DNA of 39,368 bases from Fulvivirga kasyanovii (GTDB lineage Bacteria > Bacteroidota > Bacteroidia > Cytophagales > Cyclobacteriaceae). The stretch's first letter is position 1. Every line of letters begins with the position of its first letter. The position numbers and the translations under genes were made by a program. Location: positions 1-39,368 of the forward strand of contig NZ_SMLW01000659.1 in the NCBI RefSeq assembly GCF_009711405.1, given 5' to 3'. Below are positions 7,526-16,297 of the stretch, piece by piece. The notes beneath the pieces were generated by a model. It saw nothing but the letters and a program-made list of their open reading frames with translations, had not been told where the DNA came from and made no database searches.

Positions 7526-9509
7526 ATTTGGCGACTACTAACTCATAAAATTTTCTTAAGGAGGCATATTCTTCAGGAGAAAAAAATGTTTTCCGAATTA
7601 ATACAGTGCTTGCAATATTAATCTTGGAACCAAGAACACTTGCGGAAAACCTGAGGCTGGCATCATTGTTTGGCAAACCAAAAACCTGTGATTGAGGTAG
7701 CTCCGCAACCGTGTAACCTTCAGGAATATCAAAGGTAAAAATATATTGCTCTTGTATAGGTGCCGGTAGATCTACAGGAAACCTTCTTGTTTCATTTTTA
7801 AATACATTCTCATTAATCGAAGAAAAAAGAAATGGATCAATATATAGAATATCGGCAAGCTCGACCTCCTCATTCACAAACTCTACTTTTTCTGTAAATG
7901 AATCATAAATATCTTCGTCCCCATCAAATTCAGATGAAGTTATTTGCCAATCAGTCATGTTTCCATAGTTTTCTTTCAGGTATTTCTGGCCAGTTTCCTG
8001 TAAATATTTCGCCCTTGCTTTTGCGCTTAACAGGCTGCCTTTTCGTGATTGCAGAACGGCCTGCAAACTCCCTTCCTCAGAGATATTCATTGAAACCATA
8101 TTGGTACTGGAGAAGTTTGTGTTGGCGTTAAGGTTAATCCAATGCGGGTTTTGTGAGAGCAACCAGCCTGAGCCATTCAGGACTTTCTCAGGTAAAGTAT
8201 TAGCAGGCAGGCCTTTTTGAGTTGCATCCAAAAGATAGTACTCATTATCAATTATAGCAGCAGCTATTACATAGTTGAACTTGGACATATTCGGGTAAAC
8301 AGGATGTGGTTTCCCATTAGATCTTGTACTCAACACTACGGGATGGGCAGTGATCCCTGCCTCATTTAACATGGCAACCAATAATAGGTTTATATCCGCA
8401 ACACTGCCTTTTTGATCCTTATAAATAGATTTCAGATTCGATGAAGCAAAAAGCCTGTATTGGTCATTCCACTCCATTTTCGATTTTACGTGCTCATAAA
8501 TTTGAACCATTTTGTCGTATTCACCAGGTATAGAGTCCGTAAGTCCCGCAATTATTTCTTCAGCAAAACCAGTTCTGGAAAGAAGCTTTCCAAACCTGTC
8601 GCTTTCTAAAAAACTCTTTGTGAATTTATCTTCATACGATCCCATAACCACCTCTGCAGGTTCGTTGGGATAACGTATGGAAACAAGCTGAAACTCTATT
8701 TTAGTAAAATAGTCCGATGCCGTGGTCATGTAGGGCTCCCTTTTAATGGCTGGCAAATTTTCTGCCGCCCAGCGATATATTTTGCTATTAGACTTTAAAG
8801 TTGCTTCCCGGTGTTCAACTGCACCTCCCCGCTGCGGAAGTGTAGTATATTTTATCGTAAAAGTTTCTTCTCTGGAATCAGTTTCACGAATTGTCAAAGG
8901 CTCAAAACCTTGATACACCTGTTGGTAATAAAAGTATTCTGGTATCCTAAGCCTGTATTCACTGTACTTGACAGGAATGGTGGATTGAAAAGACCAGCTT
9001 TGAAGATTGTATATGTAATCTGACAAAATAGAATACTCATATTCGATGATGGAACCTTCTTTAACATTAGGAAATGTAAACTTCTGCTGATACCAGTTTT
9101 CACTCAATTGCTCCTCAAAAATTGCATCATTTTTTAATTTTTCTTTTTCAACTTTTCCATCCACCAAATTATATGTGGCTCCCTTAAGTCCGGCTACTTT
9201 TTCCTTACTACCGCCACTACCTTCATAAAACGGTATACTAATATTAGCATGATCATAACCTTCTTTTGAAAGAATTTTTATTCTAACCACCCTGTCAAAT
9301 CTATATTGCCAGCCTTTGTCGTTGGCATAGACAAATTCCGTTGTGCCAAAATCAGCCAAAACTATTGCTTCTGCATCGGGGAATTGTTCATGACTATTAA
9401 CAAATTCCGATTCGTCAATTTTTCCAAACTTGATGGGTACCTTCTGTGCATTTGCTACATGGATAGAGCAAAACAGAATTATAAAAAAGCAACTTCTAAA
9501 CAAATTCAT
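7494..9509 (-). CDS. DUF3857 / transglutaminase-like paralogue, probably catalytically dead
   Basis: A 671-residue exported protein with signal peptide ending at VANAQ (about residue 22), a DUF3857 domain at about 40-270 and a transglutaminase fold at 320-430. Aligning its GSVADINLLLVAML with GDCKALSNYTKAML of the downstream paralogue puts Val370 where the catalytic Cys should be. FNYVIAA has Tyr413 in place of the His, and only Asp428 (YLLDAT) is kept. It is therefore probably a binding or structural partner rather than an enzyme. It precedes the paralogue with a 32-bp overlap, which favours a joint role. Confidence 0.85.
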   Translation of the reverse strand: MNLFRSCFFIILFCSIHVANAQKVPIKFGKIDESEFVNSHEQFPDAEAIVLADFGTTEFVYANDKGWQYRFDRVVRIKILSKEGYDHANISIPFYEGSGGSKEKVAGLKGATYNLVDGKVEKEKLKNDAIFEEQLSENWYQQKFTFPNVKEGSIIEYEYSILSDYIYNLQSWSFQSTIPVKYSEYRLRIPEYFYYQQVYQGFEPLTIRETDSREETFTIKYTTLPQRGGAVEHREATLKSNSKIYRWAAENLPAIKREPYMTTASDYFTKIEFQLVSIRYPNEPAEVVMGSYEDKFTKSFLESDRFGKLLSRTGFAEEIIAGLTDSIPGEYDKMVQIYEHVKSKMEWNDQYRLFASSNLKSIYKDQKGSVADINLLLVAMLNEAGITAHPVVLSTRSNGKPHPVYPNMSKFNYVIAAAIIDNEYYLLDATQKGLPANTLPEKVLNGSGWLLSQNPHWINLNANTNFSSTNMVSMNISEEGSLQAVLQSRKGSLLSAKARAKYLQETGQKYLKENYGNMTDWQITSSEFDGDEDIYDSFTEKVEFVNEEVELADILYIDPFLFSSINENVFKNETRRFPVDLPAPIQEQYIFTFDIPEGYTVAELPQSQVFGLPNNDASLRFSASVLGSKINIASTVLIRKTFFSPEEYASLRKFYELVVAKYDEQIVLKKI

Positions 9510-9626
9510 AATAATTAAACAGTAAAAAATTAAAGAATTTCACAATATAGATACTTTCCAGAAATGGTCACAGTTTAAGGCCATTTATAGGGAAAAAAAG
9601 TTATGTGCCCGCAAAGGTATATTGCC

Positions 9627-9634
9627 TATATTTG
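9627..9634 (+). promoter_or_regulatory. -7 box directly in front of radA
   Basis: TATATTTG is a perfect TAnnTTTG match. GTG occupies the position 19 nt upstream where TTG would be expected. The box ends only 6 nt before the ATG at 9641, so transcription from it would give a leaderless or nearly leaderless radA mRNA. Confidence 0.4.
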
Positions 9635-9640
9635 AGGCCT

Positions 9641-11020
9641 ATGGCTAAAACCAAAACTGTATATTTTTGTCAGAACTGTGGGTATGAGTCTGCCAAATGG
9701 CTGGGTAAATGCCCAGCATGCAATACCTGGAATAGCTTCGTGGAAGAGGTTACTAAAAAAGCTTCGGCTGCGGACAAAAACGACTGGCGCAGCAGTGGTA
9801 CAGGCAAGGCTTCTTCAACGCCAAAGAAAATTGAGGACATAACCCATGAGAAGGAGCAGCGCATCAATACCCGGAGTGGCGAACTAAACAGGGTGCTGGG
9901 TAGTGGCCTGGTGCCGGGGTCGGTAATCCTTATCGCTGGTGAGCCTGGTATAGGTAAGTCTACTTTAATGCTGCAAATAGGATTGTCAGTCAAGCATAAA
10001 GTGCTGTATGTCTCAGGCGAAGAAAGTGAGCAACAGATTAAGATGCGCGCCGAGCGCATGACGGATATTAAAAATCCGGGAGAGTGTTACATACTGGCCG
10101 AAACCTCTACTCAAAATATATTTCAGCAAATAGAGGCTTTAAAACCCGATATACTGGTGGTTGACTCCGTACAGACATTGCACTCTGACAACATCGAATC
10201 TGCGGCGGGCAGTGTTTCTCAGGTCAAGCAGTGTACCGCAGAGCTTATCAAATATGCCAAGGAAACGGCGACTCCGGTTTTTCTGGTAGGTCATATTACA
10301 AAGGAGGGCGCTATTGCAGGACCAAAGGTGCTTGAGCATATGGTAGATACGGTGTTGCAGTTTGAAGGTGACAGACACCTGACTTACCGCATTTTACGAA
10401 CTACCAAAAACAGGTTTGGCTCTACCTCAGAGCTAGGTATTTATGAAATGATGGGCTCCGGACTCCGGGAAGTCAGCAACCCTTCGGAAATCCTGATATC
10501 ACAAAAAGACAGTGAGCTGAGTGGCGTGACCATCGGCGCCACCATAGAAGGCAACAGGCCTTTGCTTATAGAAATACAGTCGCTGGTAAGTACTGCAGCT
10601 TACGGCACTCCACAAAGAAGCTCTACAGGGTTTGATGCGCGACGGCTAAACATGTTGCTTGCGGTATTGGAAAAAAGGTGCGGTTTCCGGCTTGGTTTGC
10701 AGGATGTATTTCTTAATATGGCCGGTGGTATCAAGGTGGAAGATCCGGCTATTGACCTGGCCGTTTGCAGTGCAGTAATTTCTTCCCTTGAAGAAATTTC
10801 AATTTCTGAAAAGGCCTGTTTTGCTGCAGAAGTCGGTCTCGGGGGAGAGCTGAGGGCTGTAAACCGCCTGGATAATCGAATAGCGGAAGCGCAAAAGCTT
10901 GGGTTTGAAGAGGTTTATGTTTCAAAATTTGGCATGAAGGGTATAGACCCCAAAAAATATCAGATCACCATTAAACCTTTTGCAAGGATCACTGATGTTT
11001 TTAGTGACTTGTTTGGATAA
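9641..11020 (+). CDS. radA: DNA repair protein RadA
   Basis: A 459-residue RecA-like ATPase acting in processing of recombination intermediates. An N-terminal C4 zinc finger (Cys10, 13, 24, 27: CQNC and CPAC) is followed by a RecA core with Walker A GEPGIGKST at about 100-108, Walker B ILVVDSVQT, the RadA-specific KNRFGS motif at about 256-261, and a C-terminal Lon-protease-like domain without protease activity. The frame is open from a GTG at 9605, but the family begins at MAKTKTVYFCQNCG, so the ATG at 9641 is chosen. Length and motifs are typical. The UPF0316 gene follows after 30 bp on the same strand. Confidence 0.96.
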   Translation: MAKTKTVYFCQNCGYESAKWLGKCPACNTWNSFVEEVTKKASAADKNDWRSSGTGKASSTPKKIEDITHEKEQRINTRSGELNRVLGSGLVPGSVILIAGEPGIGKSTLMLQIGLSVKHKVLYVSGEESEQQIKMRAERMTDIKNPGECYILAETSTQNIFQQIEALKPDILVVDSVQTLHSDNIESAAGSVSQVKQCTAELIKYAKETATPVFLVGHITKEGAIAGPKVLEHMVDTVLQFEGDRHLTYRILRTTKNRFGSTSELGIYEMMGSGLREVSNPSEILISQKDSELSGVTIGATIEGNRPLLIEIQSLVSTAAYGTPQRSSTGFDARRLNMLLAVLEKRCGFRLGLQDVFLNMAGGIKVEDPAIDLAVCSAVISSLEEISISEKACFAAEVGLGGELRAVNRLDNRIAEAQKLGFEEVYVSKFGMKGIDPKKYQITIKPFARITDVFSDLFG

Positions 11021-11050
11021 CTGTTGAGTCAATAACCTGTTAAAAAAGAG

Positions 11051-11656
11051 ATGCAAGAATTTTTATCAACATACGGAATAGATGCGGAAACATTCAGGAT
11101 CATTGTACTGCCTTTAATGATCTTCTTTGCCCGAATACTGGACGTTTCCATCAATACAGTCAGAATCATATTTGTAATGACCGGCCGCAAGCTGATCTCC
11201 ACCATTCTCGGCTTTTTCGAATCTTTGATCTGGTTACTGGCCATCGGACAAATTTTTCAACATATTGATAACGTTTATTCGTACATCGCCTATCCTGCCG
11301 GGTTTGCAGCCGGCATTATGGTGGGAATGCTGATAGAAGAACGGCTGGCTCTCGGTAATGTGGTGGTGAGGGTAATTTCATCAGAAGATCTCTCAGGGCT
11401 CATTAAGGTTTTGGAAACTCAGAAGGTTCGATACACCCTGGTATCGGCACAGAGCGAAACGGGTGAAGAAAAACTGTTATTCACGGTTTTGAAGCGAGAT
11501 AACCTTCCCCTGCTACAAGCAGAGATTCAACGACATGTGCCAAGCGCCTTCTATACCGTGGAATCCGTTAAAAGTGCATCTGAAGCTGGGATACTAGCAG
11601 AGCAACCAAGTCGAAGGGGTATTGGGGCGTGGCTGACTTCGGTTAAAAGAAAATAA
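11051..11656 (+). CDS. UPF0316 (DUF5698/DUF2179) membrane protein
   Basis: A 201-residue protein with three predicted transmembrane segments in the first 100 residues (about 17-35, 47-67 and 75-97) and a soluble DUF2179-like domain (105-180). The stretch FFARILDVSINTVRIIF is characteristic of the YebE/UPF0316 family, whose function is not established. Both ends of the family are present, and the C-terminal tail rich in Ser and Arg looks disordered. It follows radA by 30 bp, so it may share its transcript. It ends 19 bp before the convergent PLP-enzyme gene. Confidence 0.85.
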   Translation: MQEFLSTYGIDAETFRIIVLPLMIFFARILDVSINTVRIIFVMTGRKLISTILGFFESLIWLLAIGQIFQHIDNVYSYIAYPAGFAAGIMVGMLIEERLALGNVVVRVISSEDLSGLIKVLETQKVRYTLVSAQSETGEEKLLFTVLKRDNLPLLQAEIQRHVPSAFYTVESVKSASEAGILAEQPSRRGIGAWLTSVKRK

Positions 11657-11675
11657 TCAAGTCGGAGTAAGGTGT

Positions 11676-12575
11676 TTATAACCTCCTCCCCTGCAATCCT
11701 CCCGTATGGATGGCGAGTATTTTTACTCCTTCATCGAAGTAGCCTTTCCTGATTTTATCATAAAGGCCATACATCATTTTTCCGGTATACACCTGATCGA
11801 GGGGAATATTGTGGTCCGCTTCAAAGCGCTTGATAAAGTTTATTAACTCCGGAGTGGTTTTGGCGTAGCCACCAAAATGATAGTCTGTCTCTATTTGCCA
11901 GTTCAGGCTCACAGGCCGGTTGATCTGATAGCTGCTTAAGAAATTTTTGACCTCATCTATAAGAAAGTCTCCTTTTAAAGCGGAAAAGCCTATTACCTGC
12001 TGATATTTGTCAGAAGCAGAAATGATACCGGAAATAGTACCTCCTGTACCTACCGGTAGACCAATAAAATCGAAACGCTTTACTTGGTCATCTACTATTT
12101 CTTCGCAGCCCCTTATTGCCAAATGATTAGAACCGCCCTCCGGTACCAGATAAAACTCTCCAAACTGCTCTTTTAGTGCGGTGATGAATAATTCCTCGTG
12201 TTTTATGCGGTAGTCCTCACGGCTTACAAAATGAAATTTCATGCCGTTGTCCTTTGCAAAGCTTAAAGTTTCATTCAAAGGCTTATCGGCTAACTCATCT
12301 CCACGGATAACACCGATGGATTGAAAGCCTGCTTCTTTGGCTGCCGCTGCTGCCGCATAAATATGGTTTGAAAAAGCCCCACCAAACGTCAGAAGGGTTT
12401 TATGTCCATCCTCCCGGGCTTTGAGCAGATTGTACTTGAGCTTCCTCCATTTATTTCCGGAAACAAATGGGTGTATCCTGTCCTCTCTTTTAATAAAGAG
12501 CCGTACGCCCTTCTCATTGATCCATTCCTCCTTTACCTCCTCAATAGCAGGCTGTTCATAAAGCTTGAGCATCAT
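11676..12575 (-). CDS. PLP-dependent enzyme, D-cysteine desulfhydrase / ACC deaminase-like
   Basis: A 299-residue fold-type II PLP enzyme. The PLP lysine is expected at Lys42 in SGNKWRKLKYN, and GGAFSNHIYAAAAA carries the Ser-Asn-His group contacting substrate and cofactor in ACC deaminase and D-cysteine desulfhydrase. GTGGTISG is the phosphate-binding loop. It is about 30 residues shorter than the classic enzymes but lacks no core motif. The reaction is likely deamination or desulfhydration of a small D-amino acid or ACC. The exact substrate is inference. Its ATG overlaps the M20 peptidase stop by 4 bp (ATGA), so the two genes form an operon. Confidence 0.8.
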   Translation of the reverse strand: MMLKLYEQPAIEEVKEEWINEKGVRLFIKREDRIHPFVSGNKWRKLKYNLLKAREDGHKTLLTFGGAFSNHIYAAAAAAKEAGFQSIGVIRGDELADKPLNETLSFAKDNGMKFHFVSREDYRIKHEELFITALKEQFGEFYLVPEGGSNHLAIRGCEEIVDDQVKRFDFIGLPVGTGGTISGIISASDKYQQVIGFSALKGDFLIDEVKNFLSSYQINRPVSLNWQIETDYHFGGYAKTTPELINFIKRFEADHNIPLDQVYTGKMMYGLYDKIRKGYFDEGVKILAIHTGGLQGRRL

Positions 12576-13876
12576 TTGTTCATTTCCATGTAGTCCAGGG
12601 TGAGGTTAAGCAATGCCTTCACTCCTGTAAGCATACCGCTTTCATCAATAACAAAATCAGGCGTATGATGTCCTCCTAAGTTTACTGCGGGTTCGCCTGA
12701 CTCAGGAGCGCGGCCACCTACAAAAATGTATAATCCCGGTATCTCCTTCTGGAAATATGAAAAATCTTCAGCACCCGTAACGGCATTAACCAGATGGACA
12801 TTTTCTTTTCCGGCCACACGTTCTAAAGTAGGAACCATTTTTGAAGTCAGGTCAGGGTCATTATAGGTTACCGGCACGATCTTTTCAATGTCAACCTGGG
12901 CGGTAGCCCCGGCGCTTTCGGCAATTTTAGTGGCCGTAAGCCTCACTTTCTCATGGATCATTTCCTGCATTTCAGTATCAAGCGTACGGATGGTTCCGGT
13001 CAGCTCCACCTCTTCCGGTATAATATTAAAACGGACTCCTCCCTTTATCACCCCTACGGTAAGCACTGCTGCTTCTTTGGTAAGTTCAGTCTGGCGACTG
13101 ATGATCGTTTGCAAGCCATTGATTATTTGAGCGGATACGACTACAGGATCCACGCCTCCCCAGGGTGTAGACCCATGAGCCTGCTGGCCCTTTACTTTGA
13201 TGGTAAACCTGTCTGATGCAGCCATTGCCCCGCCGGGTTTATAATTGATATGTCCTACAGGTGTACCGGCGCTGATGTGTAAACCGAAAATAACCTCTGG
13301 GGCAGGATCTTTTAAAACACCTTCTTTGACCATAAGGCCGGCGCCTCCTTCTTCTCCGGGAGGTGCTCCTTCTTCGGCGGGTTGAAAGATAAATTTCACA
13401 GTTCCGGGCACATCTTTCTTCATGGAAGAAAGCACCTCAGCTACACTTAGTAAAATGGCTATATGGGTATCGTGGCCACAGGCATGCATTACGCCCGTTT
13501 CAACGCCATTGTACTCTGTTACCACTTTTGAAGCAAAGGGCAGGCCTGTTCTCTCAGTAACAGGAAGTGCATCAATATCAGCCCTTAACGCTACGACCGG
13601 TCCCTTTTTACCTCCTTTTAATATTCCAACCACACCGGTCTTTGCCACGCCGGTCTGCACTTCCAAACCGAGCTTCCGGAGGTGTTCAGCAATTTTTTTT
13701 CCAGTTTCAAACTCTCTGTTTGATAGCTCCGGATTTTGGTGAAAATACCTTCGCCATTCAATGGTTTTGGCTTCGATTTGCCCGGCCTTTTGACTGGCTA
13801 TTGCTTGAATGGAATTTTCCTGGGCTGATAGCCTCCCGGCTATCAGTAAAAGTATAAGCAAGTAGGTGGTTTTCAT
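12572..13876 (-). CDS. Exported M20 family metallopeptidase / amidohydrolase
   Basis: A 434-residue M20D-type amidohydrolase with a signal peptide (MKTTYLLILLLIAG to about LSAQ19), so it probably works in the periplasm on N-acyl amino acids or small peptides. Metal ligands are visible in MHACGHDTH (Cys133, His135), PAEEG (Glu168/169), FGLH (His200) and GGHHTPDF near the C terminus. The lid/dimerisation domain lies at about 205-325. All ligands are present. The downstream PLP enzyme gene overlaps it by 4 bp. An acyl-amino-acid released by this protein could feed that enzyme, but this is inference only. Confidence 0.9.
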   Translation of the reverse strand: MKTTYLLILLLIAGRLSAQENSIQAIASQKAGQIEAKTIEWRRYFHQNPELSNREFETGKKIAEHLRKLGLEVQTGVAKTGVVGILKGGKKGPVVALRADIDALPVTERTGLPFASKVVTEYNGVETGVMHACGHDTHIAILLSVAEVLSSMKKDVPGTVKFIFQPAEEGAPPGEEGGAGLMVKEGVLKDPAPEVIFGLHISAGTPVGHINYKPGGAMAASDRFTIKVKGQQAHGSTPWGGVDPVVVSAQIINGLQTIISRQTELTKEAAVLTVGVIKGGVRFNIIPEEVELTGTIRTLDTEMQEMIHEKVRLTATKIAESAGATAQVDIEKIVPVTYNDPDLTSKMVPTLERVAGKENVHLVNAVTGAEDFSYFQKEIPGLYIFVGGRAPESGEPAVNLGGHHTPDFVIDESGMLTGVKALLNLTLDYMEMNK

Positions 13877-13967
13877 AGCGACGTGTTTACCCCAATATAA
13901 ATAAAGTATCTAAAACTAACGATATAACTTTATTTTTAACAGTCGCCAGGGGATTAACTTCTCCAGG

Positions 13968-15122
13968 CTATTTATTTACAGAATGCTGCAAACCTGACAG
14001 ATTAATGGTCACGTCACCTCCCGGTGAATTAATATAAACATTGCCCGGATAATTGGTTTTGTTGCCTATCCTTCCTTTTACCCTCACATATTTCTGTTTT
14101 TCATCAGTATAGGCTTTATCCAGTTTTACATTTTCACGAGGCAGAAAAAGTGATTCTTCCTTGGCCGAAATATCCACTTCAAGGTAGCTGTTCGGCATAA
14201 AATCAAGTGTAATGTCGGTGTACTTTCCTGATAAATTGATCTTGTTGAAGCTGAAAGGTATTGATTTAACTCGCAATTCACCATAATTCATATCCAGATC
14301 AAGGGTTTTCTCCATTTCCTGCAGCTCTATCCTGGAGAACGTTACCTTGCCTTCAAGAATACTTACTTTGTCGATATTAAAGCGCTGATCACCCCGGGAG
14401 TCCAGGGTCACTTTGCCAGCCTCCTTTATATTCACCTCAGACGAACTACTTTTTACTTCTACATTACCAAGTTTGGCAATTTCTGCCTCCACGCCTTTGA
14501 GCACAAGCAGGCCTTCGGTGAGTTGCTTGATCCTGACATCGCCATATCCCACCTCAATATTTGATGATGCATTGAATTTATTCGCTCTAAGGTTGCCATG
14601 CATGAGGTTAATATTGCACTTTCCACTTACTTCATGCATGTAGATGTCCCCAAACTTATTTTCTATGTCAAGAGCCATTGTTTCCGGCATAAAAATCTCA
14701 TAATCAATCTCGATCTTATTTTTACTAAGCAGGGTTTTGGAATAATCGCTTATGTTGTTCCATAGTTCTTTAAAAAAACCTGATTTTCTATCAAGCATGG
14801 TTTCTATCGTTAAATACGGACTGGTACTTCTGAAATCAATGTCTACCCTCTCCAGCATTTTTTCAGCATCGCTGTAGTCTTTCCCATAGGCGGTGATTTT
14901 CACTTTTACCTTTACAGAATCTTTTGACCATGTATTGATCACCACCTGTCCATATTTATTGATCAGCTCCAGATACCCATTTTTAGGCATGCTGAAATCC
15001 CTTTCAATGGTCTTTGTAAGTTTGGTGTCGTCATTATCACCAGGCTTGGCAGGTGCCTGCAGGAAACAAGCACATAGTACTACGCTAAATATTAACTTCA
15101 CTATTTTGTTCTCTCTGATCAT
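13968..15122 (-). CDS. DUF4097-like secreted beta-helix protein of the ECF sigma operon
   Basis: A 384-residue protein with a signal peptide (MIRENKIVKLIFSVVLCACFLQAPA) and a long run of short beta-strand repeats such as IENKFGDIYMHEVSG and VEVGYGDVRIKQLTEG, as in DUF4097/putative auto-transporter adhesin proteins. It has no catalytic motif. Its start overlaps the anti-sigma-like gene by 38 bp, making it the third cistron after sigma and anti-sigma. In other Bacteroidota such proteins accompany ECF modules and are thought to be envelope or surface proteins. Whether it participates in signalling or is just a regulon member cannot be decided here. Confidence 0.75.
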   Translation of the reverse strand: MIRENKIVKLIFSVVLCACFLQAPAKPGDNDDTKLTKTIERDFSMPKNGYLELINKYGQVVINTWSKDSVKVKVKITAYGKDYSDAEKMLERVDIDFRSTSPYLTIETMLDRKSGFFKELWNNISDYSKTLLSKNKIEIDYEIFMPETMALDIENKFGDIYMHEVSGKCNINLMHGNLRANKFNASSNIEVGYGDVRIKQLTEGLLVLKGVEAEIAKLGNVEVKSSSSEVNIKEAGKVTLDSRGDQRFNIDKVSILEGKVTFSRIELQEMEKTLDLDMNYGELRVKSIPFSFNKINLSGKYTDITLDFMPNSYLEVDISAKEESLFLPRENVKLDKAYTDEKQKYVRVKGRIGNKTNYPGNVYINSPGGDVTINLSGLQHSVNK

Positions 15123-15612
15123 GTTGCTTGATTTCCGTTAAAATTTGCTCCAGAATGTTGAGCTTAAGCCTGTAATTGGCAATCATTGCCGCTATCACTT
15201 CTTCATTGTCTGCGTTATCTTTAAGGTCCTTTTTAAGGTCCTGATATGCGCTGTCCAGCGCCATAAGATTATCCATCACTTCCTGGTCCACACCTGAATT
15301 GCTGGCTTTAATTATGCTTAGCTTTTCGGCCACTTGTTGGGAATAATAGTATTCGGTTTCAGCCAGCTCAGGAGAAATCTCATGCAAGGCCACGCCTTCT
15401 GCTACATCATTAAACTTAAAACTTATAAAACCCCAACTGACCATAGCCAGCACCAGTATAGCTGCAGCCACTTTGCCCGCCATGCCCCGGATATTCCACC
15501 GGGATTTATTGAGGTCTCCCTCTATATTATTCCACATTTGGTCAAAGTCGGCATCATACAAGTCAAAATCTGCCCTTCTGGTGTCGACTGACTCTTTAAG
15601 CTTGTCTTTCAT
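15085..15612 (-). CDS. Single-TM probable anti-sigma factor
   Basis: A 175-residue protein with a cytoplasmic N-terminal segment (1-45), one transmembrane helix at about 46-65 (MAGKVAAAILVLAMVSWGFI) and a charged, probably coiled-coil periplasmic part (100-165). It lacks the HxxxCxxC zinc motif of ZAS anti-sigmas. The role is inferred from topology and position: it overlaps the ECF sigma gene by 17 bp and the following DUF4097 gene by 38 bp. It would hold the sigma factor at the membrane until an envelope signal releases it. Confidence 0.65.
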   Translation of the reverse strand: MKDKLKESVDTRRADFDLYDADFDQMWNNIEGDLNKSRWNIRGMAGKVAAAILVLAMVSWGFISFKFNDVAEGVALHEISPELAETEYYYSQQVAEKLSIIKASNSGVDQEVMDNLMALDSAYQDLKKDLKDNADNEEVIAAMIANYRLKLNILEQILTEIKQHDQREQNSEVNI

Positions 15613-16162
15613 GAGCTTCGTCTTTAATACTCAATATTTTTCTAATCTTGCTTTTGGCCTTACTGTACTGGGCTTTTGAAGCCGACTCCGTAATTCCCAA
15701 TATTTCACCTATTTCCTTATGGTCGTAACCTTCAAAAAGATACAGGTTCAGCACTGTTTTACATCCTTCGGAGATCTGATCAATAGCTTCAAGTACGCGC
15801 TTAACTTCGTACCTGGAATAATCCAGGTCTTCTTCATCCTCCTCGGCGAAGTCCTGATGGTCTTCCATGGCTACGGTCATCAGCTTTCTCTTTTTCAACG
15901 CGTTAAGGCAATGGTTAACCACAATCCTTTTGATCCATGCACTGAAAGTAACCTCACTTTTAAGGGTCCTGATCATGCTGAATGCCGTAATGAAAGCATC
16001 CTGCAACACATCCCTGGCCTCCTCTTCATCACCCATCATCCGGCGGCAAATATTATACATAGCTTTCACGTACAGCTTATATAGCTCGTTCTGCGCCTGT
16101 CGGTCTCCTTGCTGGCTACGCTGTACCAGGTATTTATGTATGGTCTGTTGTCCGGACTCCAC
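15596..16162 (-). CDS. ECF-type RNA polymerase sigma factor
   Basis: A 188-residue sigma-70 family ECF protein. Region 2 (about 27-95) contains MMGDEEEARDVLQDAFITAF and FSAWIKRIVVNHCLN, and region 4 (about 130-180) contains LFEGYDHKEIGEILGITES, the helix-turn-helix that reads the -35 element. An acidic linker (EDHQDFAEEDEEDLDYS) separates them. The start is GTG at 16160-16162, since an in-frame stop lies just upstream and no ATG precedes region 2. It is the first gene of the overlapping sigma/anti-sigma/DUF4097 operon and is divergent from the DUF6134 gene. Confidence 0.92.
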   Translation of the reverse strand: MESGQQTIHKYLVQRSQQGDRQAQNELYKLYVKAMYNICRRMMGDEEEARDVLQDAFITAFSMIRTLKSEVTFSAWIKRIVVNHCLNALKKRKLMTVAMEDHQDFAEEDEEDLDYSRYEVKRVLEAIDQISEGCKTVLNLYLFEGYDHKEIGEILGITESASKAQYSKAKSKIRKILSIKDEAHERQA

Positions 16163-16185
16163 TCCAACTTATATGTTATAACAAT

Positions 16186-16211
16186 GACAAGAACTTTAAA
16201 CAGAGGTTTCC
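16186..16211 (-). promoter_or_regulatory. Candidate ECF-type (autoregulatory) promoter of the sigma operon
   Basis: On the minus strand GGAAAC (16211-16206) and GTC (16188-16186) are separated by 17 nt, resembling the GGAAC -35 and GTC -10 elements recognised by many ECF sigmas. The start site would be about 18 nt before the GTG start. The motif is short, so this is a suggestion of autoregulation, not proof. Confidence 0.3.
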
Positions 16212-16264
16212 TTCACCACAAGAAAAGTTTTTATAAATCGTTAACTTTTCAGAAAAGGAGCTTC

Positions 16265-16272
16265 TAACTTTA
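16265..16272 (+). promoter_or_regulatory. Possible -7 box of the DUF6134 gene
   Basis: TAACTTTA fits seven of eight positions of TAnnTTTG and ends 25 nt before the ATG at 16298. No clear -33 TTG is seen. Confidence 0.3.
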
Positions 16273-16297
16273 ATTATCTGCCATTGTTAATTAGCAA

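Noticed and set aside
9605-9640. 12-residue N-terminal extension of RadA from a GTG start
   Set aside because: The RadA family begins right at the zinc finger, and the -7 box overlaps the extension.
11662-11690. Partial dyad GGAG..AGGT / ACCT..CTCC between the UPF0316 and PLP-enzyme genes
   Set aside because: The arms are interrupted and overlap coding sequence, too weak to call a terminator.
15719-16084. 121-codon antisense frame opposite the sigma factor gene
   Set aside because: A shadow of the sigma factor reading frame. No start context or domain.
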